The position numbers were made by a program, and so were the translations under genes. From Rhyzopertha dominica (Eukaryota > Arthropoda > Insecta > Coleoptera > Bostrichidae), in assembly GCA_025024175.1 (NCBI GenBank), contig QCXZ01000041.1, positions 29,445,786 to 29,509,785 of the forward strand: 64,000 nt of DNA, written 5' to 3'. This document shows positions 1 through 11,538 of this stretch, piece after piece. The first letter of the stretch is position 1; the number at the start of each line of letters is the position of its first letter. Below the pieces are notes generated by a model. The model was not told the DNA's origin and searched no databases. It saw nothing but the letters and a program-made list of their open reading frames with translations.

Positions 1-2091
1 CATCTACGATTTATTAGTTTTAAACGCGCATTTACTACACGTTCTTTATTTGCTTACACTTGATTGATATTAATTATAATTAATTAAATAATATAATTAT
101 TAATTAAATATAATTTGCCGAACACTAAATTTCCGGTTATAAAGAAACCAAAATATTATCATAGTTAAGGTTATCATTTTTCCTCGTGCAAACAATTTTC
201 GAACCCAGGCAAAACAAGCGAACTTGATGAATAGACTCTCATAAGAAACTGTGCAGTCGGTGACGTCTGAAACGTCAGATACTTCTTGCACTGAAATTAA
301 TTCATATGGAAAACACAGTCGCGCAGACAATTCTCTTGGCAGCATTGTGCCCTTATTCCACGTCAAAGGCTTTAACCATCTGCTTTAAAATATCTTACCC
401 TTTTCGTCTTATTTAATATGCAAAAGGTATATTTACGTTACAAGTTGCAGGTTAATTACTACACATACATCTATAATGAATTTCCGTTCCTATTTATTAG
501 TGTCAAGTGCAGCTGCTATGCAGTTGTGCTACATTATCTACCGCTTATTTGACTTTTAGAGTCAATATACTGCTAACCCAATTTTTGTTTAACGAGTTTT
601 TAATAATGGTGTTTGATTTTTAGAGAAGGTATAATTAACCTTATTGTCAATGTTTTTCCCAGTATGTAAAATACCAAATTTGACAAATATGAAACACATT
701 ACTTTCCTCGTCTTATGCAATGGTAATAGTATAGTCATGGATAACTGAACACTAGGAGACATGTCCGAAATATAATAAACATATTTATTTGTAATTGGTT
801 CGCTTGGAATCATTTCTTTTTAATAACGGCAGGATGCATTCGACTTTATATCCAGCATGAAGGAACCAGTTAGCAATGAACATTAATAAGGGAAGTTATT
901 ATTCATTATTACTAATTAAAAATTTGGTTCCTAAATACCTTAAGTTTCTAGAAAGTTTTGTTGCCATGGCATAAGTATTTTTCCACTTTTCATACTGTTT
1001 CAGTTGTTCCTTTCAGTTGCAATCATGAAGGCTCTTCCAATTTGTCCAGCAAAAGCTGCATTCTAATCATTATATAATTATTAGACATAATTAGTGCAAT
1101 CTTATCGTTATTGTGGTCTGACTGTAGAAGAAAAATAAATTCCGTGAAACAAGAATAATTTTAGACAACCAACATTTTATTTCGTACCTATTTAAAGCAA
1201 AAAATTTTTAAAAATGGGCTAGCACTAATTTGTTGAAATAGACCAAGTTCGCTTTTAGATGAAGCGTGGTAGAGAAAAGCCGTGGTTTAGAAGACATATA
1301 AAACAAAAAAAATATCCAAAGACAATTTTGTTTCTAAGGAATAAAAATGTTATTCCTAAAATACGATCAGGTAATTACCTAGTACAAGGAATGTAGTTTT
1401 CAGTCTCTGTGTCATGAATTAATAAAGAAGTAACAACTGAAAATACTTATTATTGAAAGGTAAGTTTTTATTTAAACAAGCTAAATTTTCGTTAGAAGCA
1501 AATTAGATAAAATATTAAACTTCGTTTAACTGTATCTAACACTGTATCTATCACTGTTAAATTTGACTTTTTGGATCAAATGTGCAATATTTACTTATAT
1601 AGTCATTTCTAAAATAACAAGATTTATTTTGTTTTATTTATTTAATTATTTTACCATTTTATTATTTTCCGATCTAGTCGAATGTGTTACAGGTTTATTA
1701 ATACCCAAACAATTATAGTCTGTATTTTAACGATTTGAATAATAGAAATTTGTATACTAACATGTAAAATGCTGTCTGCGACCGTCATGTGTATTTGTGT
1801 AGCTTAAGCCTTAAAGACAAAAGTTCAATGCGATTAAATGAAGAAGATAGTTTGAAATACAAAAACCAAAATAAGTGCTATAAAATTCCGTTGTTTGTAT
1901 TCCTTATCGACGTTTCCTTTTTAGGGTCACTTGAAAAGCGAGACTTTTTTGAACGAATTTTGACAGCAGCGAAGACCGCTAATAAATATTTATATTGAGT
2001 AAAAGTTATTTATTTCTCATTGATTGACTAAAGTAACCATTGCAATTATAACATTTTCGTTGGTTATTCGCGATATATATTTTCTTATAAT
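1..2091. other. Gene-free AT-rich stretch
   Basis: I see no gene, RNA or complete mobile element here. The sequence is strongly AT-rich with runs such as TAATTAAT near position 70. The open frames are short, lack flanking splice signals and resemble no family I recognise. Confidence 0.5.
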
Positions 2092-2952
2092 GGGGTCGTC
2101 CCCATTTTTTTTTAATTTAAATTTAAAATGTACATAGAAAATGAAACACAAAGACATTTTTTTGCGATTTTTTTTGGTTCTTGTTGGCCGAGAAAAAAAA
2201 TGGGAAGTATGGATTTTTAATATCCATTTCAATTCCTCGATATTCCGCCACGGAGATGACGTAAATGGCTCGCGTGCTGACGAAAGCAAGAAACATCAAC
2301 AAAACACCTGTGTTCTAGCGGCATTGCCAGTTTTATTTGTTTACATTTTTTATTCAGCTGCGTCGCGTTGCCAACGTGGGCAAATTTTCGCGATGCAGTG
2401 AGGAAAGTACACATAAACTGACATTGTGACAATGATAAGTATATTTTTGATATGGGGTTTTCATGAATCAACTTAAGGCGTATTTGTGAAAATAACTTAA
2501 ATCACCCTTCAGTCAGTTTATTCTATTCTGAATAGTTCAATATAATAAGCGCATTCACTGGCCTTTTGTTAAAACACGAAAACACTGTAACCGTCGAACC
2601 TGCTGCTGAACCAATGTTTTAATTATAAGGAATTAAACGACGCTTGAGTTATTGCTTGACAATGTTTAAAGTTTGTATACTTACCTGTGACAACGACATG
2701 ATAAATTTTGAAACTAGCAGGACTGTCTCTGGCTGTGGTTAGAAAGAAAACGTTAAAGTACCACTGACAACATTGCACGGTCTGTATGTGTCCCATATGC
2801 AACGTAATAACCCTAACCTAACTCTAGCCACGCGATTTTGTTTACAGTTTACATAGTTTGGTTAAACTTTGGAGTTTTTTATTTGTATTTGTCAGATTAA
2901 GTGGTTGAGTAAGACGTTGTCGAAAAAATTCCGTTGTTTTTTTTATGTAAGA

Positions 2953-3063
2953 ATGGTTTACGTTAAGAAGTGTTTTGTTCCGTGTTGCAAGAATACTAAC
3001 GAAAAGCGTCCGTACACAACAAAGAACAAAGCAACAGTTGCAGGTTATCACCAGGTTTTTTTT
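2953..3063 (+). pseudogene. THAP zinc-finger N-terminal fragment
   Basis: A methionine at 2953 opens a frame reading MVYVKKCFVPCCKNTNEKRP. The CxxPxC pattern after a short basic start is the hallmark of the THAP C2CH zinc finger, which binds DNA and is found in P-element transposases and host regulators. The domain normally continues with a Phe-x-x-Pro motif and a distal C-x2-H pair about 40 to 50 residues later. Here the frame drifts into unrelated sequence and ends, so only the first part survives. It could be a first exon whose next exon I cannot find, but no good donor site follows. Confidence 0.4.
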
Positions 3064-3190
3064 TAAATAATTTTTTGGCCCTGCCTATTTGGCAATTAGC
3101 CAGCTCATTAGTGTTTAATATTGTTTTTATTGATAAATTATGTACATACATTTTCTTTATATTATAAAGGGACATTCACAACATCCATGC

Positions 3191-3270
3191 CTTACGCGGG
3201 ATTCGAACCCGCAGCCTACCTGGCCATAGGCAGTCGCGCTTCCGCGCTATCCACTAGACCCACCAGGTTA
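3191..3270 (-). repeat. tRNA-derived SINE head or tRNA pseudogene
   Basis: Read on the minus strand, this has a polymerase III A box (TAGTGGATAGCG, 3245-3256) and a perfect B box (GGTTCGAATCC, 3199-3209) at tRNA-like spacing. A strong T arm (GCGGG/CCCGC) encloses the TTCGAAT loop. The would-be acceptor strands do not pair, so it is not a working tRNA gene. The AT-rich sequence below 3190 would be the SINE body and tail. Confidence 0.5.
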
Positions 3271-3611
3271 TGTCTTATGTTTACATTGCATTGACGTTGA
3301 CAGTTATACCTTCGTCCCTCTCTCTCACTCTCATTGCATTATTCGTATTTCTCGCTATTTATAAAACTGACAACAGTGAGCGTCTGCTATCTAAGGAGCT
3401 GTAAGAGTGCGCATGACGGAAACTAGGAACTTATTACGTGATTAATGGCGGATTTAAGGAAAGGTTTGAAACAGGGTAATTTTTTCTACCGCCGTTTGTT
3501 ACGAGTTAAATTAATCTGAAAGCAAAATAGATGCTTAGCACTAGTATTAATGATGTAAGCAATAAGAGGCATAGGTTAAAAATATCAAATTTTAATATGT
3601 GGGACGACCCC

Positions 3612-5354
3612 ATTCCATCTCTGTTATCGCCTAATTTGACAGCTATGGTTGCTAGACGAAGTTAAAATCAAGCAATACGTGTTACCCCATTTCTCGCTCA
3701 CGCCATATGAAAAATTATTATTCTGTCTTTTATGTTGCTTCATCAAACTTGATTGGTAGTACCTTATAATATGCAGTTAGATCCTAGCTAGAAAAACCTC
3801 CACTCAGGACGCCGAACAAACAATTCGGAAACGTTCCTGTTTTTCCCGGCAAATTCAAGCTTTAACGTATTGCCGATAGGTGACGCCTCATGTTAAGTGT
3901 TTAATTTTTTAATAAGTTAAGCACAGTGTGATACATTTTCCTTTTTGCTGGTTAAACGTTAAGTTTTATTTTCATTTCAAGTTATAAAATTACAAATACC
4001 AAAATACCAACCATTCAATAATAACAATTAAGAAGCTATGTACCACGGCACATTTATTAGTTTGTCTGCTCTAACCGACCTTAAATTTCGCCAAAATCGA
4101 ATGTTAAACAACGAATTTAGCAGAACTCAAACTATGATAAGCTCCAAAACGCTTGAAAGGTAAATGAAATTTGTGAAACAGTTTTTAATTTTAAAAATGG
4201 AACATCTAGCCTTATCCGTGTTGTAACTATTCAGAGCATATTGAAAGTTTATATTACATATGCCTATGTCACGTCCTCATGTTGCATGATCATTATTATG
4301 TGTTTCATTTTCAATAAGACGATAAAAAATGTAAAAATCTTTCACTGGTAAGTATCTGGTATCTACCGGTGTCATTTGAAACCTCTATCGCCCTCTTTCT
4401 AAAGAGGGCTACTTTTTTGACAAATGGCAAAGATCGTTATCCTTTTAAGTGAAGCTATCCATAATCCTAGCTAAGTAACGCGGATCCTGGCGATGTTTTC
4501 GATAACTATTCTATGTGAATCGCACGTAGTTTGGCTACACTTACGTGGATGTTTGATGTTTAACAAGTTTTAGGGGGTATTTGTGCTATGTATTGTAACG
4601 TGCGGTTCATGAATTAATTATTTCGTGAATCTTATTAATACATTGAATTCCCTACAAGAAAAGGGCATTAAAAAGGAAATCAAAAGTGTTTTGCTCTACA
4701 TATTGCAAAAGTAATTGTAATTTATGATTGGAACTGTTTAGAATAACCTATTACAAAACAGTAAGACAAGCGTAATGGTGCTTGCTTTTCCTCCAAATCC
4801 AGCCAGAGTATGTTACATGCATGTGAAACAATGACTACGTTATGTGTACCCGAGACAGAGGATTTGCTAATAATGCCGACCTCTGCAAGCATAACGCAAA
4901 CAATATCATTTTCCTTTATGCCGCATTGACTAAGCGACCGGCATTTATTAAGAGGGCTTCGCTTAAAATAACGAACGTGATGCCATTACATGTGTGAATA
5001 TTATTTAACGCAGGTAAACACTTTATCACCTTCTTCAAAGCTTATATAAAATCGTTCAATAGTTATTTTTTACATTTCTAAGAACATATAAAATCTTGCA
5101 CGCAGTCCGCTGGCAATTGGTCTTTACTAGGACATTTCAAATAATTTGTCATCAGATCAGTTTTGACTAGTTGTAAAATGGTAAAAAGACTAATCCACAT
5201 GGATGGCACTGAGAGCATCAGCTCAGTTACAATCCATATGGAGTTTAGCCGTATGAGAAAACTGAATTCAATGTCTTGTTTCCTCGTTTCTACGTTTTCA
5301 GCCTTAAATAAACACATTCAGTGCCGGGTCATGTTGAATATTTATATAGAACTA
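3612..5354. other. Gene-free stretch
   Basis: Nothing recognisable is present. Short open frames at 5078-5402 overlap on both strands and show no family resemblance or splice context. Confidence 0.5.
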
Positions 5355-6396
5355 CTAGCCGACTTGGCAGACGTTGTCCTGCATGATATTCCAAGCGATT
5401 AGGGTATTAAAATGAATGAGGAATGCATACACAAAAATTCATTCAAGTCGATCCAGCCGTTTAGTTGCAGTACAGATAAATAACCTAGATACCGACTGCA
5501 GCGCCATCTGCCGGGCTGATTTGTGAATCCAAATCATCCATGGCGCCACCCAAACGCATACAAAAAAAATTCATTCAAGTCGATCTAGCCGTTTAGATGC
5601 AGTATAGATAAATAAACTATATACCGACTGCAGCGCCATCTGCCGGGCTGATTTGTGAATCTAAACCATCCAGGGCGCCACCCAAACGTATACAAAAAAA
5701 TTATTCAAATCGATGCAGCCGTTTAGTTGCAGTATAGATAAATAATCTAGATACCGACTGAAGCGCCACCTGCCGGGCAGATTTGTAAATCTAAACCATC
5801 CAGGGCGCCACCCAAACGCATACAATAAAATTCATTCAAATCGGTCCCGCCATTTAGGAGGAAATAACCTAGATACCGACTGCAACGCCATCTGCCGCGC
5901 TGATTTGTGAATGTAAACCATCCAGGGCGCCACCCAAACGCATACAAAAAAATTGATTCAAATCGATCCCGCCGTTTAGGAGAACATAACCTAGATACCG
6001 ACTGCAGCGCCATCTATCGAGCTGATTTGTTAATGTAAACCATCCAGGGCGCCACCCAAACGCATACAAAAATATCATTTAAATCGGTCCAAACGTATAG
6101 GAGAAAATAACCTAGATATCCACTGCATCGTCATCTGCCGGGCTGATTTGTGAATATAAAACTATCAAGGGCGCCACCCAAACGCATACAAAAAAAATCA
6201 TTCGAATCGATCAAGCCGTTTAGGAGGAAATAACCTAGATACCGACTGCAACGCCATCTGCCGGGCTTATTTGTGAATGTAAACCATACACGGCGCCACC
6301 TAAACGTGTACAAAAAAAATCATTCAAATCGGTCCAGCCGTTTAGGAGGAATTCAGTGACATACACACATACGCTAGAATTATATATATATAAAGA
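5355..6396 (-). mobile_element. Nonautonomous Helitron-like element with internal tandem array
   Basis: On the minus strand the element starts with TC (6396-6395), followed by TTTATATATATATAATT, and ends with CTAG (5358-5355). It sits between a host A (6397 complement) and a host T (5354 complement). This is the canonical Helitron layout, A|TC...CTAG|T. A 5-bp hairpin (GCAGG/TCTGC, 5367-5382) lies 8 nt before the terminal CTAG, as expected of a Helitron 3' end. There are no terminal inverted repeats and no coding sequence. The interior is a tandem array. A second copy in the same orientation lies at 9108-10190. Confidence 0.65.
5440..6350. repeat. Tandem repeat array, 121-132 bp units
   Basis: About seven units are marked by the motif GATACCGACTGCAGCGCCAT or close variants. 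They start near 5488, 5620, 5750, 5872, 5993, 6115 and 6238. The first spacings are 130-132 bp and the later ones 121-123 bp. The shorter units lack about 8 bp around the TTGCAGTATAGATAAA stretch, where they read AGGAG(G)AAATAA instead. The array is the body of the Helitron-like element. It creates overlapping minus-strand frames reading FGWRPG-type peptides, which I regard as non-coding. Confidence 0.85.
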
Positions 6397-6798
6397 TATT
6401 AATGTTATTTTAGTGACATTGTAAAACAACAATTTTCGTTTATAATATCACAATATTATGGTATTCAATAGATTATGTTTTTTACTTTTTACAACCTTAA
6501 TTTTACGACTGATTTCGTCAATTGACTCCATCTGTTCTTATTCATTTACACATTTTCTTGTGGTTATCGCTAATATAATATTGTGTGTTGACTGGTTATA
6601 AGGTACGCACGTGGAATGAAATTAAAACTTTCTATTTGTTTTTAGAAACGTCAAAGACAATGATTGCAATAATACAAAATATTATGTATCGACTCAATGT
6701 TGGCAAATCAGCTTCCACCAAACATTCAACGCTTGATATATTTTTTGTGTATGTAATAAAATGAAATAAATCATAAATACAAATCAATACCTCATCAA
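6397..6798. other. Gene-free stretch
   Basis: AT-rich sequence after the Helitron-like element. I see nothing in it. Confidence 0.5.
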
Positions 6799-7075
6799 TT
6801 TGCCGAAATAATAAAAGATGTACTGCACGATCTTGAGATTCTTTTTTGACTTAAATCAAATATGGTAGACAGAAATATTAAATACTTATTTTATAAGCCT
6901 TTCAGAAAATAATGTTGTGAAACTAGAAATAAGTAATTAAAATTTATATTTTTTGAAATAGTAGAAATGTACTGTACGTTCTTGAGGATCTTTTTTGACT
7001 TAAATCAAATATGGTAAACAGAAATGTTAAATACTTATATTATAAGCCTTTCAAAGAATAATGACACTACGATAA
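6799..7075 (+). repeat. Direct duplication of about 110 bp with a 150-bp period
   Basis: The stretch 6804-6912 is repeated at 6954-7062 with about 90 percent identity by eye. Both copies contain CTTAAATCAAATATGGTA and ATTATAAGCCTTTCA-like blocks. A linking block (AACTAGAAATAAGTAATTAA) after the first copy recurs at about 7182-7202. It could be part of an unrecognised repeat family; no coding frame is involved. Confidence 0.7.
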
Positions 7076-8029
7076 TAAGTCATTATTAACTAAATTTCAA
7101 TTTAACAATTTATTACTTAATACTCTATATGATGGAGCATAAACAAAATTTTACTCCTGTGAAGGAAATACAGAATTATTAAACTAGAAATAAGTAATTA
7201 AAATTTACATTTTCCGTATTCTCGCCTTAGCATGTCTCAGGATCTTATTTAGCAAGTCACAAAGTGCTAATAAAGCTTATAACCTTATGTTATTATTAAC
7301 TTGGCTAAAATACGGTTGCTTAGTATATTTTCTGGCAAAATATATATAGCATTCAGGATTTTGTAGACAAATGATTTTAATGTTATTCTTATTCCTTTCT
7401 AACTAGTCTAATAAGCTTGACACGTAATCATTCATGGTTTTATAGATGAATAAACATAAGTAATTTTTCCCAGTCCAGAATATTGCCAAGTCACGAGTTG
7501 TTTAACAGACAAAATATTGTATGTATATAAAGTTTAATATCGAGTACCTATAACATAAAAGAGAATTGGAGTCTGAAATTTTGAATGAATTAAAAACTTA
7601 AAAAGAAGGTATTGTAAACACTCTTCAGACAAAAACTTATAATTACGCAATTTCCTTCAGTAAAGTTATTATATCAAGTGTATACAGAAATTGCACCGTT
7701 CGTTCCTGCAAAGATCTCGCCACCAAACACAATTCAAACTCCAGCACAGCCGTTATGCATTTAAACAATCCAGATCTGCGTCTTGGCGGCTTTTTTCGCG
7801 AATGCTACTGACCTACAACCATTCAAGCAATTGCCTTATCTGAAAATGGAGTGAACATCTCGCTCTTTATTTCGCTTCTAGGATAATACTTTCGTCTCGA
7901 CCAAAGTTATTTCATACCTTATTGCGTACTTAATAATGCACGGGATCTGGTCATAAATTTGTCTTCCAGTCAGAAATACGTACAGCTGTGTGCAACGAAC
8001 TGACATTTACACGTTTCTTTTTGTTCCAG
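7076..8029. other. Upstream region or 5' intron of the sarcoglycan gene
   Basis: No coding sequence is seen. A polypyrimidine tract and acceptor (TTCTTTTTGTTCCAG) end just before the sarcoglycan start codon. At least part of this stretch should therefore be an intron following an untranslated first exon that I cannot place. Confidence 0.5.
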
Positions 8030-8033
8030 CAGA

Positions 8034-8246
8034 ATGAAAAAGAACGAGGGTTCAGCGTCGGATCCTCCCGACTCAGGAGGGGCCCATAGCGACCTTGAGA
8101 CCACCGAAACCAAGTACAACTTCAGAATCGGTATATACGGATGGAGAAAGAGATGCCTTTATATACTAATCTTAAGTCTTCTAATTATGGTCATTATCAA
8201 TTTAGCTTTAACCTTATGGGTACTAAAGGTTATGGATTTTTCACTG
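8034..8246 (+). CDS. Scgdelta: Sarcoglycan coding exon 1
   Basis: Seventy-one codons from the first ATG cover the cytoplasmic tail, the GWRKRCLY motif and the transmembrane helix, ending MDFSL. The donor is CACTG|GTGAGT at 8246/8247, phase 0. The acceptor is at 8029 or 8032, so the ATG lies within a few bases of it and 5'UTR exon(s) lie upstream. Confidence 0.95.
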
Positions 8247-11200
8247 GTGAGTATTCCAACATAACTCTAATCATTTCAACTGCTTAATAAATTTTACACA
8301 ACACAATTAATTAAAAAAAAACATACGAATCTACATTCTTAACATTCACCTGAAAAAGTCTAAATCATTACAATATGTATATTTAAAAAAGAAAGCGTAT
8401 GAAACAATGTAACGTGCAATATTATGTAAGAGCAAAAAGAAGTATTAAAAGAAAAAACATTAATAATCATCCTCAAAATAAACATTTAAAATTCTTCTTA
8501 AATAATAATAACAACGACATGGTTTTTAATCTATGTGGCACCTTATTATAAATATCTGGTAATAAACGAACCCTCAAAATTAGACGTTCCGTGCACAGGA
8601 ATATTTAAATTAATTTAATCCTAAATCACGATGTGGAATTCTAAACAATAACTTTGACTTTAGATACGTAGGATTATGACTAACACGTTATGCATAAGGG
8701 AAGATAGATGCAAAATCCATCGCTGGCGCATGTTTAACCAACCTAGGCTACGTATATGTGGCGTTACATGCTCTCTTCTATTAATTTCAGCAGGTAGAAG
8801 GCAAGAATATAACTTAAATTTTGAAGATATCACACATTTGTTCCTTATATTATAATTGTCAATTAGGTAGCTTGGAAAAAAGCTGATTGAACGTATGTGC
8901 TTTGTCTCACTTGATTTATCAGTTATAGTATAACGCTGTTATCTCTTTGACAATGACCTGATGGTCGAAACGATCGTCAGTTATCTGATAAGTCAAGTGA
9001 GACAAAGCATATACGTTTTTAATCATCTTGTTTCCAAGCTACCAAATTGATTTACGGTGTTTCACAATGAATTCACCTTTGAATCCATTCCACATATTAT
9101 AATTCTACTAGCGGACCTGACAGACGTTGTCCTGCATGATATTCCAAGCGATTAGGATATTAAAATGAATGAAATGAATGAATGAATGCATACACAAAAA
9201 TTCATTCTAGTCGATCCAGCCGTTTAGTTGCAGTATAGACAAATAACCTAGATACCGACTGCAGCGCTATCTGTCGGGCTGATTTGTGAATCTAAACCAT
9301 CCAGGGTGCCACCCAAACGCATACAAAAAAATTCATTATAGTCTATCCAGCCGTTTAGTTGCAGTATAGATAAATAACCTAGATACCGACTGCAGCGCCA
9401 TCTGCCGGGCTAATTTGTGAATCTAAACCATCCAAGGCGCCACCCAATGGCATACAAAAAAATTCATTAAAACCGATCCAGCTGTTTAATTGCAGTATAG
9501 ATAAATAACCTAGATACTGACTGCAGCGCCATCTGCCGGTCTGATTTGTGAATCTAAACCATCCAGGGCGCCACCCAAACGCATACGAAAAATTCATTCG
9601 AATCGGTCTACCGTTTAGGAGGATATAGATAAATAACCTAGATGNCGACTGCAGCGCCATCTGCCGGGCTGATTTGTGAATCCAAACTATCCAAGGCGCC
9701 ACCCAAACGCATACAAAAAAATCATTCAAATCGGTCCAGCCGTTTAGTTGCAGTATAGATAAATAACCTGGATACCGACTGCAGCGCCATCTGCCGGGCT
9801 GATGTGTGAANCTAGAACATCCAGGGCGCCACCCAAACGCGAACAAAAAAATTCATTCAAATCGGTCCAGCTGTTTAGGAGGATATAGATAAATAACCTA
9901 GATACCGACTGCAGCGCCATCTGCCGGGCTGATTTGTGGATCTAAACCATCCAGGGCGCCATCCAAACGCATACAAAGAAATTCATTCAAATCGGTCCAG
10001 CCGTTTAGTTGCAGTATAGNTAAATAACNTAGATACCGACTGCAGCGCCATCTGCCGGGCTGATTTGTGAATCTAAACCATACACGGCGCCACCCGAACG
10101 CATACAAAAAAATTCATTCAAATCGGTCCAGCCGTTTAGGAGGAATTCAGTGACACACACGTACGCTATAATTATATACATATATAAAGATTAATCGGTA
10201 GATTTGGTCATACGTAGAATTGTTTGATTAATTAAACAGTGATGTAAAATCAAGTAAAAATCCACTTTTTTAATTGTAATTTAAGCACTAAAAATTAAAA
10301 ATATTTGCAATTAAGTGTTATTGTTATAATATTTATTTATGCTGCCTGGTTTTATTAGTTTCCACATGCAATTTTAGTGTTTGTCTTCTCCCTCGAGTAT
10401 CAAACAGCTCCCCAGTTCATCGTGACTATCCTTCTGCACGTCTTGTTTGATAATCACCTTTCCGTGCGTTGTTTGGTTCTTTTTGGTTTAACAGTTCAAA
10501 CTAATATCGTCATCGATAGGAGGTGTTCCTGCATGCAATGCAACCATTTATTATCTGAAGTACTCGTATGCACTTGTATATTACATTACGTTAAATTTCT
10601 TAGAATGCCTCATGTTTACAACAGTGACGTCAAAGTCATAGGTCAAAGCGTGAAGTGAGAATGTCATACATAAAACAATAAAACATGTCCCACTTGGTCG
10701 TATTAGCAAGCTTTGCCTATATAATTAAGTGACAATCCTCGTACCCGAAAACCTTTTTGGATGTCCATAGCATCAAAATTTTAAACCAATTTTATTAATG
10801 AAAGTGTTCTATTTGCTCAGTTAATAGTAAGTAACTGTTTCTTAGCCTAACATCAAAATACAATACTTGTATTTTTGCACCTATGACCTTGAATATAGTA
10901 GATTTTGGAACCAAAATTCTAGACAATTGTTGACTACTTGAGTTGCTATCATCCTCAAACACTTTATTTACTTTATTTTATTTACGTGAGATTTCTGACA
11001 TTTTCGATAGCAGGCCGTAAAATCCTTGCAATACTGGCGCATATTCTAAAGAAACAAAAATTATGATAAGTGTGAACCTTTCGCATGAAAAAAGCTGTTG
11101 ATTAAAGATACGTTTTTCGAGTTTGCTACGTGCATAAATTAAGCAAGTAAGCTCGCTTTAATGAATGAATTGAAAATCCACACGCTAGCATATGAGCATT

Positions 11201-11461
11201 TGATCTATCTTCTATACTTATCCTATAAAACTTCTATTCAAAAATTTAAAAAATTATTTTGTTATCTACGATAATTGTCCAGCTGTATCAATTTATCTTT
11301 ACCGTAAATTAAATAAAGTTAGCATAGTCGCCTATTCCAGATGTCAAATGTCATAAACTACTGAAACGTTAAAACTGCCAAAACACCGGTATTTGCGACA
11401 TTGATGATCTAGCCACAGCTAGCAGCTCTTGAGGTAAATACAATTTGTTTCAAAACATTTG

Positions 11462-11538
<77 letters not shown>

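Larger units (their letters stand above)
2092..3611. mobile_element. Candidate THAP-containing DNA transposon relic (weak)
   Basis: The ends carry matching inverted repeats: GGGGTCGTCCC at 2092-2102 and its reverse complement at 3601-3611. Inside, at 2953-3020 on the + strand, lies the start of a THAP-type zinc finger frame. THAP domains are the DNA-binding domains of P-element transposases and of many host proteins. I do not see an 8-bp target duplication, and the matched ends are only 11 bp, so the boundaries are tentative. The interior also holds a tRNA-derived SINE-like stretch near 3190-3270. Confidence 0.25.

Noticed and set aside
3191..3270. Functional tRNA gene
   Set aside because: The A and B boxes and T arm are good, but the acceptor strands do not pair. 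Treated as SINE or pseudogene.
5747..10107. Several minus-strand frames reading [13 protein letters not shown] repeats
   Set aside because: They are translations of the Helitron-like tandem arrays. Copies carry stops and variable lengths, with no start or domain context.
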